Part shown: in pieces, positions 25,110 through 38,886 of the stretch
Layout of the letters: every line of letters starts with the position of its first letter
Position numbering within the stretch: the first letter of the stretch is position 1
NCBI GenBank assembly: GCA_003342815.1
Contig: PTEX01000235.1
Location: forward strand, 1,123,886 to 1,187,885
Direction: 5' to 3'
DNA length: 64,000 nt
DNA from: Eudromia elegans
Lineage: Eukaryota > Chordata > Aves > Tinamiformes > Tinamidae
Translations under genes and position numbers: made by a program
Notes under the pieces: model-generated
What the model was told of the DNA's origin: nothing
Database searches by the model: none
What the model saw: only the letters and a program-made list of their open reading frames with translations

Positions 25110-27888
25110 TCAGTCCCAAGAAGTGCTTTACACATTAAAAAAAAAAAAGTTATTGAAAAACCCTTTTAAAAACACCTTATTGTATTGTAAAGAAGCAGAT
25201 CTTCTAGGAGCTGAGATAAAAGAATGTGTGTGGGTGGTTTGCATGTCTTCTGAATGGCACAAATTAATACACTGACACAGCACTAATTAATATCCAAAAA
25301 TATTTCATAGTAAATAACAAATGTTCAGACAATGTTCAACTATTTGCCCATTTTGCTCATGACATGGGTTGAATGATGGGAAAAGAAGATAAACTCTGTA
25401 GTATTTCAGTCTTCATGAAATTATATAGGTTGTTCTGTGAACTGAAGGGTATGAAATCACTTTACAATCTCACTTTGTTTCAAAATGAATAATGTAGTAA
25501 AAGGATATTTTCCTGACGCCTTCTTCATATTCAATTTTCAGAAATGTGAACTGAAAAATTCCTACTGCTAATGATGATGTCAGATAAAAGACATATCCTA
25601 CATTTTATTATTGTTATGACTTATTTAATTGTGACTGTATGCAGCTTATCATAACCCTTTAACTTTCTTTAGGACCTTTACTTTTCTGTGAAAACTTTGT
25701 CCCAGTCAAGCCACTGAAAACCAACTGAGAGCTTTACACAGAATATCCAATATGATTACGGCATTCGAGTAACTTCAGTTAAATAAAAATCAAGAGGTCC
25801 CTAGCAGAAAGAAAAAAAATACAAATATCAATCCCTTGCTGTTTTGGGGAATGAAGTTAGCTCAGGTTTTGAAAATAATATACTTACAGTTGTCACAGTT
25901 ATAGAATATATGCAAGTATATAAGAAAAGATAGTGAGGTATAGTAACTCATCCCATGTTTCCCACATGGCAAAAATTCTTCATCATGGTTATAACATACT
26001 GATGAATAGATGGATATAAAAGGTGTACATAATTATAAAAAGTAAAGATAACTGAAAACAATTTTTTTGCATAGCTGAGGAAATTAGAATTTATGAAGAC
26101 TAAAGAACTTTAAAAGAGAGGTTGTGCACTCATTTTACAGGTGTCCTTAGGACAAAACCACAATACAACCAAACTTAATCACAAATTATCTTAAGTCATC
26201 TAAGTAAGATTTAAAAGTCATGAAGTGATCATAAAACTGCTCTTTTGCTAAAAAGAAGTGTTTAAGATATGTATTTTCTGATCTTTTGAGTAAAGAATGG
26301 GTAAAGAAAATAGGTAAGACAAAGCCTCAAGGAAGACATTAACTTGATTCAGCCATTCAAAAATTATATGATGACCTTGTTTTCAGAGCTTTATGATAGA
26401 ATTTCTGAGCAAAATACGGTACATTACAAACAGAAGACACTAAATTCAGTAATATTTAAGCAAGATAGTAGAAAACAACTTCTCAGCCAAATTTTGCAGA
26501 ACACAAATCACCAGAAAATTTTTCCAAAAGAAAGCAATTTTTTTTTGGCGGCCAGGTCTGTCAATATATGCAAGTTGTATACAAAAAAAAAAAACCAACC
26601 ATACCCACACTTCTATGTGCTTCATTTCCCCAACACAGAAAGTTAAGTGGATGGACTAACTAAGAAGCACAGCTGAGGATGTTTAAACATGCATTGATAG
26701 TTCTTGATTACTGCACAATGATTGTTCTTTCCTATCTTCTGCAAAGTAACTGCAGAAGTTTCCTTCAGTATCAACTGAGTATCAAGCATTTCTGAGAAAT
26801 ATAGTGCTTTAGTTTTCTCAAGACTTGTAGATGAACTAAGCAATAGAACCTGAGTACTACCTATAATTACTTAATGAATTTGTTAGCTACATATTTTTAG
26901 CTTAGGAAGTGAAAGCAGTATTACAGCTTGTCTAACATAACAAATGATGATATATACATATAAAATATGTAAGTTCCACTTCCCGTGCACTTAATAGTGG
27001 CTCTTACTTGCAAGTTCTGCTACTCTTTAGCACACAAAGGTGTCCCCCCTCCCTCTCCACTTTCCTCGCACTACCACCACTGTTCGAACATTGTAGATTT
27101 GGCTTATCTTTGTTGTAATTTATAATTTAAATTCCTCAAAGCCTGCTGTTGGGCTGGAAAAAAAATCTGCTAATAGGAAAGGAGCCTGTCAGTGTGAAAG
27201 AAGAAGAAGAAAAGACTGCAGCATGAAGAAGTCTTTTGCAAGTGGTTGGGTTATGAGAGCTGTGAAGTGAACTGGAAAAGAAAAACAGTGATAATTGCAG
27301 TGCTAAAGTTGAAGTTTTCTGAATGTGACATTCTTATGGGTTGCCAGGAGCGGAATAGAACACTCAAGTTGTAGGGGACTATCCCAGAAGATTTATCAGA
27401 TATGACATGTCACCTTAGAGAGAAAAGACTGCCTTCTTGGTATAGATCAAAGTCAAAAAAAAAAAAGTATTTTAAACTCCTTAATTCATAAGTGTTTAAA
27501 CTATTGTTGTTCACTGTCTACTTGAATACATAGTGCTAAGAGAAAAAGCTCATTTATGATACATCTCACGCAAAGACTTTGTCTCCATCTGTAGGAAAGT
27601 GTAATGGTAATTTGGGGGGGAATAGGTGGGGGGAAGCAAAATTCAATATTCATCTACTAACTTGAGGAAATAATATTTTGATTGTAACTGTAAGGTATAA
27701 ATACATTGAATATATGTCAATAAATGTAAGCAATACCTGTGGCTTTCATTCCTGGCACACAAAATGCTTTAATTTTCAAAGGCTTGCTACTGCATAGATG
27801 TTATACTTGTGTTATACTGAGACTTGAGCAACTGACATTTATAGATGGAGATGGAGGGAAATATGAATGTTTTTTGAGACCTAAAAAG

Positions 27889-27930
27889 AAATATATATAT
27901 ATATATACACACGCGCACATATATATACAC
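27889..27930. repeat. (TA)n/(CA)n mixed dinucleotide repeat
   Basis: A TATATA run passes through ACACACGCGCACA and back to TATATA, an alternating purine-pyrimidine stretch of about 40 bases. The short CACACGCGCAC core is the type of sequence that can adopt Z-DNA, but no function is inferred. Confidence 0.88.
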
Positions 27931-30900
27931 TGTTAAGAAAACACACCTTTTGGGAACAGTGAAATTAACTGAAACTTGTACAAATTACAGGTCTTAAAAC
28001 ATCAAGTGCTCTTTAATAAATATATTTATCAAAAGATTATTTGCATAGAACTACAGCTTTTTTTTACTATAGCATAATTTTCAGAAATGTAAAATAACTC
28101 TAAGCATTCCAAAATCATAATAATAGTTTCAAGACTGCAAGAAGTGATTACATTCATAAACTAATGTTAAAAGCAGGAGATTTCTTTGAATAGGTTTTTT
28201 AAGTTTTAATGCTTCCCCATGTTATCAAAAAGGTCCAGAATATTGCTTTTGTAATTATCAGAATCACAAATATTACTTTGTATCCCTTGACTCCCTTTTG
28301 ATCCAGATGATCCTGGAATAACCATACTATACTTTAGAAAATGAAAATATATAAAAAGTACAGAAATTTTGTTGAACTATTTATTAGCAGTAATTATTTC
28401 ATGTTAACTAGTTTTCTAGGAGGACTGTGTGTCTACAACTGTTAACTTTCATGATATTGAAAATATATGTACCAAATATAAACATAATGCTTTAATTTTC
28501 TTCATAGATTTTTTAGCTATGATAGCTTAGATACATAGATAGCTTCTTTAAACCAAGATTCTTCTGATTAATGCCTAATCCTAGTCTATTTTTAGACAAC
28601 GACAAAGTTTTTCAATATGTCAGACAATCACTGTTTTCACAGTGACAGACAGAAACTTGTCTTATTTGTTCAATTTTCACAAAGTTCAGTTAGAAAATTA
28701 CCTCTTTCTTTCCATTGTCTTCAATGAATATACATGTTCACACACAATTATAAAAGTGTTCCTCAAGCAATATTTTCATACTAAGCCTCAAAAAATGTTT
28801 CTATAAAAAAAACTAGGTAGAGAGGGAAAAATAAAGCCTTAGCTGGAAACAAAAACAATTGATGTTAGTACCTAGTAGCAGAGATCAATACTGGTAGTTG
28901 GTTTTAAGATATCACAATGGTATAAGACACAGCAAATCTATAGCTGTACTGGGAGAAACAAAAGGTCTCAGAAGAAGAATCATATCAAAACTTAATAACA
29001 ACAATGGGACAAGGAAACAACAGATTTTTTTTCAGGTTGTGTCTGATGAATTTTGATGGCTTGATTTTCCAAATTGTACTGTCACTATTAGCAGGTGATA
29101 CATTTTTGCTAAATTCGCTTTACATCAACACTGTGTACTTTTAATTTCCTGACTATGACTGTTTTCTTAGTCAATTGTACTTCAAAGAAATGAAATGACC
29201 TCTAACTGAACTAGTACACAAATACACCAATATATTTAAATATTTAGCACAAAAAAGGTGGAAATTTGATACTTCTATTTAAATTAAAACTGTTTGATAC
29301 CTACAGAATAACAACAAAAGCAAATAGACCCACAAACACTGAACTGCTATGACTTCATTTGCTTTCCAGCATAAGGAAGAGTCAGAGATGCAGCGTATAT
29401 AGATATACATCTATGTTACATAGCAATACTTCCAAAATTTTAATTTAAATAGACCCCAAGTCATAGTTTTAGTTATGTATTTAGGGATATTTTCTGTAAA
29501 AATGTGGTTTCTTGTAACTTCCTATGTTCTTTAAGGACTGATTGCAAGTTATTGTCATGGCAGTTTCTACAATGAGACAACTACTCAGGTACATCAAGCC
29601 CTCTCCATGAAGGAGTAAACTGAAATATTCAGAACTTCTTTTTGGTTTTCTACCACTTTCAAGTAAACAAACAAACAAAAAAAATTCAGCTACAAGACAC
29701 CAAATTATGCTGATAAATATACTACCCCTTCTCTGAGTCTTATATAAGATGTGAGAGCTTTAGTGTCTTTGCTCCCAAAGCAATGGATCCCAGTCTTGAG
29801 TCTGGTTCCATTCTAGTCAACTCCTAAAATAAATTCAAGGTGAGCTGTCAAATGTGGTCTATACACTGTAACACTCAACACTCTCAATTCCTTCATCATC
29901 TTAATACTCTCATCCCCTGCTACTCTCTTCCCGTGTCCTGCTCTCACAAATGCTGCCCCTTGTTGTGCTGTCTATCCCAGGACATGAGACATGTTGTGCT
30001 AGTGAACTGAAAAGAGCATGGCCATCTGGGGATAGTCTGCGTACAGCTCACCTCTTCTTCTAGCATTTCTGCTGTGTGCAGCAGAGGAAGGAAAAGGGGA
30101 CAGGAAAAAGGAACCATGGCAATGCTAAAAGTAGACATTTTGCACACGAACCAGCAGATTAGAAGCAGTTTATCCAGTTTCTCTGCCTATAAATGGTACT
30201 TGTTGCACTCCTTAATGTGTAATGTCACCTACGGTAATATGCTAGGCATTCTTACCAAAATGCTTAAGGGAGATTAAGGATGCATCACTGTGAGTTAGAA
30301 TAGTACCAAGCTTTTATGCAGCCATATAATGGACCAGTATAGAGGGCAAACATTACCATGGGAAACAATAAAAATAATAATAAAAAGGCTATACCTAGAG
30401 ATTGTTATTGCTTATTTATTTTAGATACATTCATCCCTTATATGCTTCCAATTACTTTTTGCAAGAACTACCTGCTTACAGACAGGAAAAACTATAAAAG
30501 TATCATCATCCTATAGCATACTGATGGTTTAGTTACTAATATTAAACACAATTCTAAATGGTTCAGTTTGTAAGATATTATTTTCATTAATGTAACACTG
30601 CCCTCTATGTTCCAGAGATTGCATTGAGTAATATCTTCTGCACATTTACAGAATCTTACTTTTATATTTTGTTTTTTAAAAAAAAAAATATTTTAAGAAA
30701 GGGTAAAATAACCTTGTTTTTTATTTTATTTCTTTTATATTTGTCAAGTTTCATAGAACAATGAGTAAGAAATTAAATGGATTTTTTTTATTTGAATGTG
30801 TTATTCTCATTGTAAATATCACTTGTACATAATTTCTGACATTAAAAAATGTTTTTGTGTAAAAATGGATGTGCAAATTTTTTAAAAACCCTGCAATTAA

Positions 30901-31619
30901 CATTAAAAGGTCTCAGAAAATATATTTGTTTTCAATACAATACCATAACCAGTCAATTATGGGTTTATTGCACACGTAGAAATATTCAAGGGGCTCCATG
31001 GTGAAAGTGGAGCATATATAAATTATGAGGTACTGAGATGTACAGAGTCTCATGACCACTGAATATTTATTATATAGTTTCAGTCAGATTTTGTTTTAGA
31101 AAAGTATGAGATGAAAATAGGAAAGGTTTCCCAGATTAGTGTCAAAAAAACCCTCTCAATTAAATTGTATCTATTTCAAAGGAACTCTACCTAGATCTTC
31201 TCTAACATGAAGAAGAAGCACAAGACATCTTGAGGAAATAAGAGGGTTTTTTTCCTAAGGAAAATAAAAGAAGGAAAAGAAAAAAGGCAGAAATACTTTT
31301 GTGAGTGCTATTTCACTTCACATTGTACACAGTAGGACCAACCTAGTAAGTACAAGTCATAAAAGGTTATTTTAGCACCAGGATACCTTGCCTCATTGGT
31401 TAATCAAGAGGGAAGAATACTTTAAGTGACTGGCTGCAACCCATAAGTAGGGTGATCTGAGTCCAATTTTAGCAAGCTAAGTAATCAAAATTAATTTAAC
31501 CTTCTTCATTTTGAAACTATTAATTTCTCCTAAACTATCCCTCCATTCACCTTCAGTCTCCTTAGATACCTTGATAAGAGAGAATGAACTAAAACAGGAA
31601 ATAGTGAAGAACAATTCCT

Positions 31620-31621
<2 letters not shown>

Positions 31622-31653
<32 letters not shown>
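31622..31653. repeat. Poly-T homopolymer (T32)
   Basis: Thirty-two consecutive T residues, the longest homopolymer in the window. No retrocopy or LINE body was recognised on the minus strand next to it, so it is annotated only as a simple repeat. Its exact length is likely unreliable. Confidence 0.92.
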
Positions 31654-34600
31654 CCCCTCAACTCTCACTGCTACTTAGTGCTCAGAAAGTTTCTGAATAC
31701 TTAGGACAGCATTTTCTAATTAGCTATGAACCGAAGTGAGCCTGCAGTAAAATGGGCTTTCTTAACAATTCGGTGGTAACATTTTCCTGAGAATTATAAA
31801 GGAGAAAAGGTAGAAGGATTAAAATGTAAGTATATGACAATTCACGAATAAGCACTGAAATGTTTCTGTCAAGAAAAGTCACGTTTGCTGGAAATAAAAG
31901 TCTGTTTGTATTAATAAACATCTGAATGTTAATAAAAAATCTTCTCTGAAGTTATTTATAGTAGAAAACATTTAACAACTAAAGCCAAACACAATTACTA
32001 GGTAACTTATAATAAAAACTCATCTTGACTGCTTCCATTCCTTTCTTGCTCAATGAACACTGAGAATCCATTGAAGCAGCTCAATTTCAGTAGTAATAGT
32101 GTAGTCTCACTGCTGAAAGAGGGTTTAATTGTTTGCTTATCTTTTGTACTGTCTATGGTTAGAGAAATACAAGGTGTTATAAAAAAAGTCATGCAGTTGC
32201 TGCCTAGCTGAAATGGTCCATTTCCCAGAAACATGAGAAAGTCAACTGAATTGACTGTTTGCATTTCATGATAGCTGAAAGAAAAAGATATTTTGATTTA
32301 AATATACCTGTGGCCTCTCCTTAATACAGTGATGATGCTTTTCATGCAAAATTCACATGCATAGGCAAATTCATGATTTTTTTTTCCTTTGATCACCCAT
32401 ATTTTCTTTCCCTATTTTTTCCCTGCTCAGAGATCTTTAGCAGATGAGAGTCCTTGATTCTATTGACTATTATCTTCTCCTGAGTAAGCACTGAGCAGTT
32501 TTGTCGCTATTTCCATTTGGCTTGTGTTCTAAAACCAAGAACATTTTCCTTCTTTCTTTTTCTTTCTTTTTATTTTTATCTACATATAAGTCTTATGTCA
32601 GACAATAGGAGTAAAACAAATACCTTTCAGATTTTTTAATTATGCTCTAAATATGCAGCAGAGAGTTCCTTTATCTCAACCTTTAACTCAACCTATAATG
32701 GGATGAAAACCTGTGATATGGAGGCATTCTTTTAAGGGGGGAAAGTTACAACAACAACAACAAAATCCAGAATGATCCAGCCATGTCAGATATCACAGAA
32801 ATTGTGGAAACCAGAATGATTGGGGAACAAGACACACCTGTAATTCAAGAAACATGAAAAACAAGACATTGAAATTAGTTTCATCATTTGATGGCAAAGG
32901 TTTTAACAAATGCAAGAAGGAAACAAATCCTTATGATAGTGACTGCAATGAGTCTGAGAAACACTGTGTTGTTAGTTCACTGCCCTAACAGTTTGAAATC
33001 TCATGCACTTACGGTCCTGTGCTTTTTGCCCCATTAGCTTAATCACTGTTTTAGTTGACTAAAAGATTTGCCTTTAGGGAAGTGAGGGCGGTTTACAAGA
33101 ACCAGGATTTGTAACATCATGCAGCATTTCTGGCAGATTTCAAAGATAGACCTCAAATACATAAAATATACTCTGCATTCTAGTGCTTGCTAAAACTGAT
33201 TTGAAAATAGAAAATGAGAAAGAGGACTGGAAAATGTTCTTTAACTCATTAGTAAGGAAATTAGCAAATTAATATTATTTTAATTTTTTAAAAAATGTAA
33301 GTATGCTATACATAAAAATGATAGTGACAAATTATCCACTGAAGATAATTATCCACAGTTATCCATTTTACAGCACAGCAAATGGTAAGAGGCTATATCC
33401 CAGCACTCACTAATAATCCAGAATCCCCATGAAGTCTATTAGACCTTTAGTATCTATTTTGTGTGAAAGGAGCTCAGAGAAAAAGAGTACAATTAAGGCA
33501 GTAACATAATTCTGTAAGAGAACTTGCTGTCATAGCTGACTATGCAGGCAAACTGGTTAAACAAGAATCAACTAAAATACTTTAATATATGGCAACAAGC
33601 AAAAACTCTCTGGACTCGATGAATAAAAAAGAAATGGCTTCTACAGACATGAAACAAGACAGCTTTTTAAGAAGCAAAAAGGCATAGGAGAAAAACTAGG
33701 AAACATAGATGATATAACTACATGACTATACAAATTATGTATCTGCATCCTGGACAGTTCTGAGTACTTACTAAGAGTAGAATTGAACCATAAAAGATAC
33801 GCAAATGAAGTGACAAGGACAGTCTCCAGAAAGGAAACAGACAGACTCTGCGACCTTGGAAGAAAACAGTGGAAGGATATATGATGAAGGTATCTAAAAT
33901 CATGAAAGGAAATGATTATTCATTCCCCCTATGAACTAGGGAATCAAAAGAAACTAGCATGTCACTTTTAAAGAAGACAAATTTACTTATTCTTCACATT
34001 AAATAAAATATAGAACTCATTTTTATAGTATTTTGCATGAACTAAAAGTTTACATTACTTCAGAAAGTGATTAGGCAAAAACACCACCTTGGCCTAAGGA
34101 ATTAACTAAGTTATACAGATTATTGGAGACTGGAAAATATGCAAGAAAATGTTATTGTGTTTATCCCGTTGAACAGTTCTCTGTGAAATTTATGATGTTG
34201 GATGTGAGGATGATTATTTGGACTGTGCTGAAACCTGATATAACTCTTAAACGACCTGAAAGGTCTTCCAAAACACTTTGACTTAAATATTATTTCTCAC
34301 AGTGTCTCATCAGCCTAAACCTAAAAATATTCTCCATTACCATATTTTATGACATGACCACCTCTAAATGTATGTGTTCTTGTTATTATTTCTTTGTTTT
34401 TAATATCAAGAAGAGAATATTTTTTTCTAAAATTATCTGATGTTTACCTAGAATCACCAGTTCATTCGTTAGTCTTAGCTATACATTCATAAGAATAGAA
34501 CTATGTAGCCAGTATCTTTCTCAAAGATTTGAGAAACTCTTGTTAGATCTACATTCAGATTTAAAGGGATAATTTAAAATTTTTGTGCCTTTTTTTTTTT

Positions 34601-37233
34601 TTTTTCTCCACTCCTCCTCCTTTTTTTGGCTTAATGTAAGTGTTTCTTTCACTTCCAAAATTCAAGGCCAAGAATTTACCTTGGCAGCAATCCTTCCTGT
34701 GTGACCACATCATTTGAAAAGATACAGTTAATACAAATTGCTTGAAGAAGGAGCAGGGTTCTGCTATCAATGTGTTCTTTGTTGCTGAGGGACATAAGAG
34801 CTCTTTGGTACATGAACTGAGATAGAGTATCACAGAAGCAAGTAAATGTTCTAGAACTTTCATCATCATAGGACATCTATTGAAACAAATGTCTGTAGGA
34901 TAAGATGGCATAGCTGTTATGAAGAAAAGTAAGAGCTATAACACCAGTGCTAAGAATTGAAAAGAAATATCTGTGAATGAGGAGTTAAGATTATCACAAG
35001 AATTTGAACTTATTAGTTTATCACATATGCATAAAAACTACTATCAAGGAGCCTGAAGGAGTGTTGCAGATGTGATGTTAAGCATGAAATGAGAAATTCT
35101 ATCAAGAAAGCCAGAATAACTCCCTTTAATTGCAAGACTGATGAGACTTATGTTCTAGAAAATCCTTGTTAACAATACACGGGAACAGCTAATAGAAATA
35201 CAGAGACAATTCAAGGCGTTCAGGACGTTGGCAGAATTTTTAAGTAGAAAATTTTCTTGGAGGTTGCTTTTTTCCCATGAAGGAAAAAGCAGGGGAAGCC
35301 TGGATGTAAGCTGCTGTCTATCCCATTGCAGCCAAGCTTGTTTCTCTGAAAATTATTATATAGTTGTAATGACAGATTGTCTTCCAGTGCAGAAGCAGAC
35401 TACAAGCATGATTTCTGGTATCTCCTTAACGAAGTGACTAATCCTCACTGAAGACAGGTTAGAGCAGTGTGCAGTTGAAACAATTTTTGAGGAGATTTCC
35501 ACACCATCAATTTTCATTGTTTAATAAATCTAAGCATTAAGCACTGTACAAAATCATACAGCTAAAGATGTTAGGTGAATCCAGAACTGGTTAACTGACA
35601 TATTAAAAATAAGCTATCAGTGGTTAATCATCACTATACAGGAAAGTGAGACTCCATAGGGAACAGTGCAATGCCCAGTGAGATACAATATTTTTATCAG
35701 AGATAGGAAAGATAGGATATAATCACCAGGAATAAAACGCATGAAAGGCATGAAATTTATCACAATGGTAAATAATCATGAGAACATGGAGGCCATAGAT
35801 GGTAATTTTGATAGCGAGATAAACTGGTCATACCCACATGATATATTTTTACTAAGAAGTCAGTTACAAAGCCATCAATTTAAGAATAGAGTCTACAGCA
35901 GCAGAATGATTTTTTTTCTTAAAAGCAGAGATTGAGAAGAATCATTGAGAAGTCATAGTAGGAAGATAACCACTGTTCAGAACAATGCTGTAGCAAAGAG
36001 AAATATTCTGTTTCTTGGAGAAGGAAAAGTTAATAAGAACATGTAGTTGATTTTGCCATTGCTGAGATTGCTTATTAGGATATTCAATATAATTCTGATG
36101 TCTAGATTTTTTGAAAGGAGGATGAAGGATTTGGGAAGGCTAGTGAAAAAAAGATCAACAAAAATGATTTAAGAGTTGGAGAAAGTACCTTAAAGTGAAA
36201 TAAAGAAGATATCAGAAAGAAGTTTTTAGAGTGATTTGATTACAATGTGTAAGTATCTTCACAGAAAGAGATATATTAGGTACTACAGAATTCTTTCATC
36301 TATTGGAAGACATCATAACAAGAGCCAAAAGCTTGAAATTGAAACTAGGTATTCACACTGGAAATTAGGTGTACATTTTTATGCATTGTGGAAAAAAATC
36401 TATCAATCCTAGTGATAGGGTTTTTTTGCATCTCTTGATGGCTTCAAATCAAGACTGGAAGGTTTTCTAAGAGCCTATTACATCTTGATTTAGCCTAAGG
36501 AAAAAAAAAATTGCTTAATGTAAGCCACCCAATGAAATTTAAGGACAAGAAACATTCAAGGAGCAAAATAGAAAGGTTCCACTTGATTATGAGTCTTAAT
36601 AATTTGTATCTCAGATTTAAATTGATTGATTTTACTTGATGCTATTGCTTGGAAACCCAATGTAGCAGTAAGGCTACTGCAAATTTTCTTTTTAGGTGAT
36701 GATCTGTTGCTTCAACGGTGTCCTGCAGGATGTTACAACACTGCCAAGACATATGCTATACTCCACCAAAGGAAAAGAAAATAATTCATGACTCATCTTA
36801 ATAGTTGTATTTTAACCAGTGTTTTAACTTCTTCACATACCCCACCACTTCAAACTCTACCCCTCCCTAAATCTCAATTCCCACCTGCTTTGGAACTTAA
36901 ATTTACTTTATCTCTCATTGATAAATGTAAGATATTGACATTTTTTGCTCTTGCTATTTTGCTGTTCACCTGCTTGCACATCTTTAACTCTAAGGGAGCA
37001 TGAAAGAGCAGTTTAGAACAGAAGAGAAAAAGTGTGGACCTGTCAAAAGTATTCCCAAAGACAGAAGTTAGACTACTAGCTGTGATAGATATCTCCACAG
37101 ATTTGAAAACTAACTCTCCAATTAAAAAAAGAAAAAAAAAGTTTATACTGGAAAAAACTCCATCAACTATCAAAATCATTTCCAAAGAAGTACTTGATAC
37201 ATTTGCTGCTGCCTGCACTGGGCTTCTCTCTTT

Positions 37234-37279
37234 NNNNNNNNNNNNNNNNNNNNNNNNNNNNNNNNNNNNNNNNNNNNNN
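37234..37279. other. Assembly gap (46 N)
   Basis: Forty-six consecutive undetermined bases. Open frames that appear to cross it on both strands (36874-37422 minus and 37034-37300 plus) are artefacts of translating N. The true length and content of the gap are unknown. Confidence 0.99.
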
Positions 37280-38660
37280 AAAATCTTTAGTTCATCTTGA
37301 TGCAGATCAGGAAATCCTTTTTTTTTCGTAGGTGTGTGTGAAGTGGGAGATTGTCCAGTTCTGCTCTGAAGTCCAGCCTTAGTGACAAGATGTTTTCTAA
37401 AGACTGAAATGAGGGAGATCAAAAGTCACTCATCTGTCTGAAGAATGGTTGTACATGTTGCTGTGAGGTAAAGTAGGCCATGTAGGATGAATCAGAAGTT
37501 GACAGGCACATGCTTTGAACAGAGGTGGAAAAATAAATAATACTTTCATCTGAACAAGTCGATTCAAAGCCGTTTTAATAAAGCAGTTTCACGGATTTCA
37601 GTGAGTCAACTCACATTGCATTTGCTAAAGTAATGCCATCTGTTAACCTGGGTTCTGTGACTCTTGACTCACAAGCTAGGTACTCCTTTCTGTTGGTTAG
37701 CTAGCTCTGTGTTCACGAAGTTTTTCTATGCACTAACTTAAATCTCATTTTCTGAAATCTAAGCTGCTGTTTCCTTGTCCACTCCATCAGAGAAATGGCA
37801 TGTCTTTTTCTCCACATGTCTGGAGACTGGTATCTTATTCTTGATTACTCTTCTCATGTGAAATACTGACCCGGGGTAGTTTTAGCCTTGTCAGAGTACA
37901 TGTTTTATTAGACATAATTAGTCTCCTATTTGGGAAAACATGAAGCTCTGCAGCAAGAAAGCACTTTGGAATAGTCGTGTGTCAAGGTATTAATGTGGAA
38001 TAGATGTCTGCAACTTTAAGTCAAATAGGGAAGGAGCTTGAAGTTCTACTTCCCATGGCCCAAATAACTGTGCTGATGATGGCTGTTTTCCAGCATCCTG
38101 CAGTTTCTGTTTTTATTTTACCCACTCAGTTTCAAAAGGTTTTGATTTAATTCTAATGTCAAACAAGAACAGGTTTTGAACAGCCACAAAATTGTTTTAC
38201 AGTGGAAAAACTGTTTACCAATCTACTCAAACAAACACACAACTATTGCCACCCAGAAAGCGTAAGTAAAAAAGGATGAACGTTTAGAGGAATGTACAGC
38301 ACATTAAAAAATACTAGCTATATTAAATCTACTACAGGTTTATTTTATAGGCCTTTGTATTATCAAGTCTATCATTACGTAACACTGTGATATTGTCTTA
38401 GGAAGAAACCACACTAAACAGTAATTATTAACACCTATGGTGATGGTATGTTAGTACCTTGGAAACCTTGCTGCTCTTGAGTTTTCTGCAAAAATACAGT
38501 CCCTGCATAAAGCTTTGAAGAGATGCTGATCTAAATAGATTAGAGTTGTAACAGAAAAAAATCTTGATAGATGGGACAGAGCTCTGTGCTATTGAAAACA
38601 AACAAGAAAAATCATCATGTATTAGCTACCTGTCTAACTCTGCATTTGGATCCTGCACCA

Positions 38661-38746
38661 GCAGTTTCTGTGACTCTACTGTGCTCTCTATGTTCATACA
38701 TAGGGAGCAGTTTCTGTGACTGTACTGTAATGTGCTCCCTATGTTG
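38661..38746 (+). repeat. Local tandem duplication, 46-base period, with inverted segment
   Basis: GCAGTTTCTGTGACTCTACT at 38661 recurs at 38707 with one change (TGACTGTACT), followed in both copies by TGTGCTC(T/C)CTATGTT. The second copy has about five extra bases. The spacer and second copy also carry an inverted pair, CATAGGGAGCA (38699-38709) and TGCTCCCTATG (38733-38743), which could fold into a stem. Confidence 0.85.
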
Positions 38747-38846
38747 GCTCCTTTTTTTTTTTTTCCATTCTTCTTCCTTTCAATTTTTCTTTCTTTTCTT
38801 TCCGTTCTTCTTCCTGTGGAATATGTGTCCCATGTCTAGATGCTGG

Positions 38847-38886
38847 ATATATATGTGTATATATATGTGTATATATATGTATATAT
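38847..38886. repeat. (TATATG)n-like simple repeat
   Basis: Alternating TATATA and TGTGTA units over about 40 bases. An open frame reading through it gives repeated MCIYMCIYM-type residues, an artefact. Confidence 0.85.

Larger units (their letters stand above)
15565..37233. other. AT-rich non-coding DNA, no gene recognised
   Basis: About 21.7 kb was scanned on both strands without a supportable gene. Open frames are at most about 100 codons and have no domain, signal or conserved-looking composition. Listed simple repeats include CCCTT (17870), purine-rich DNA (20880), A21 (24037), an A-rich tract with an N (25051), TA/CA (27889) and T32 (31622). Other short tracts are a CAA run near 32749-32764 and T16 at 34590-34605. 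No splice-site-bounded exon with a convincing open frame was identified. It could be a large intron or an intergenic desert. Confidence 0.6.

Noticed and set aside
31622..31653. T32 as the poly-A tail of a minus-strand retrocopy
   Set aside because: No gene-like or LINE-like body is recognisable on the minus strand next to it and no flanking duplication was seen. CR1 in birds does not use poly-A tails.
34561..34911. 116-codon open frame on the minus strand with a Lys-rich C-terminus
   Set aside because: The C-terminus is the translation of a poly-T/poly-A tract, an overlapping second frame is also open, and no motif or family is recognisable.
36874..37422. 182-codon minus-strand frame and an 88-codon plus-strand frame crossing the gap
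   Set aside because: Both are open only because 46 N bases contain no stop codons. Their flanking parts are unremarkable.
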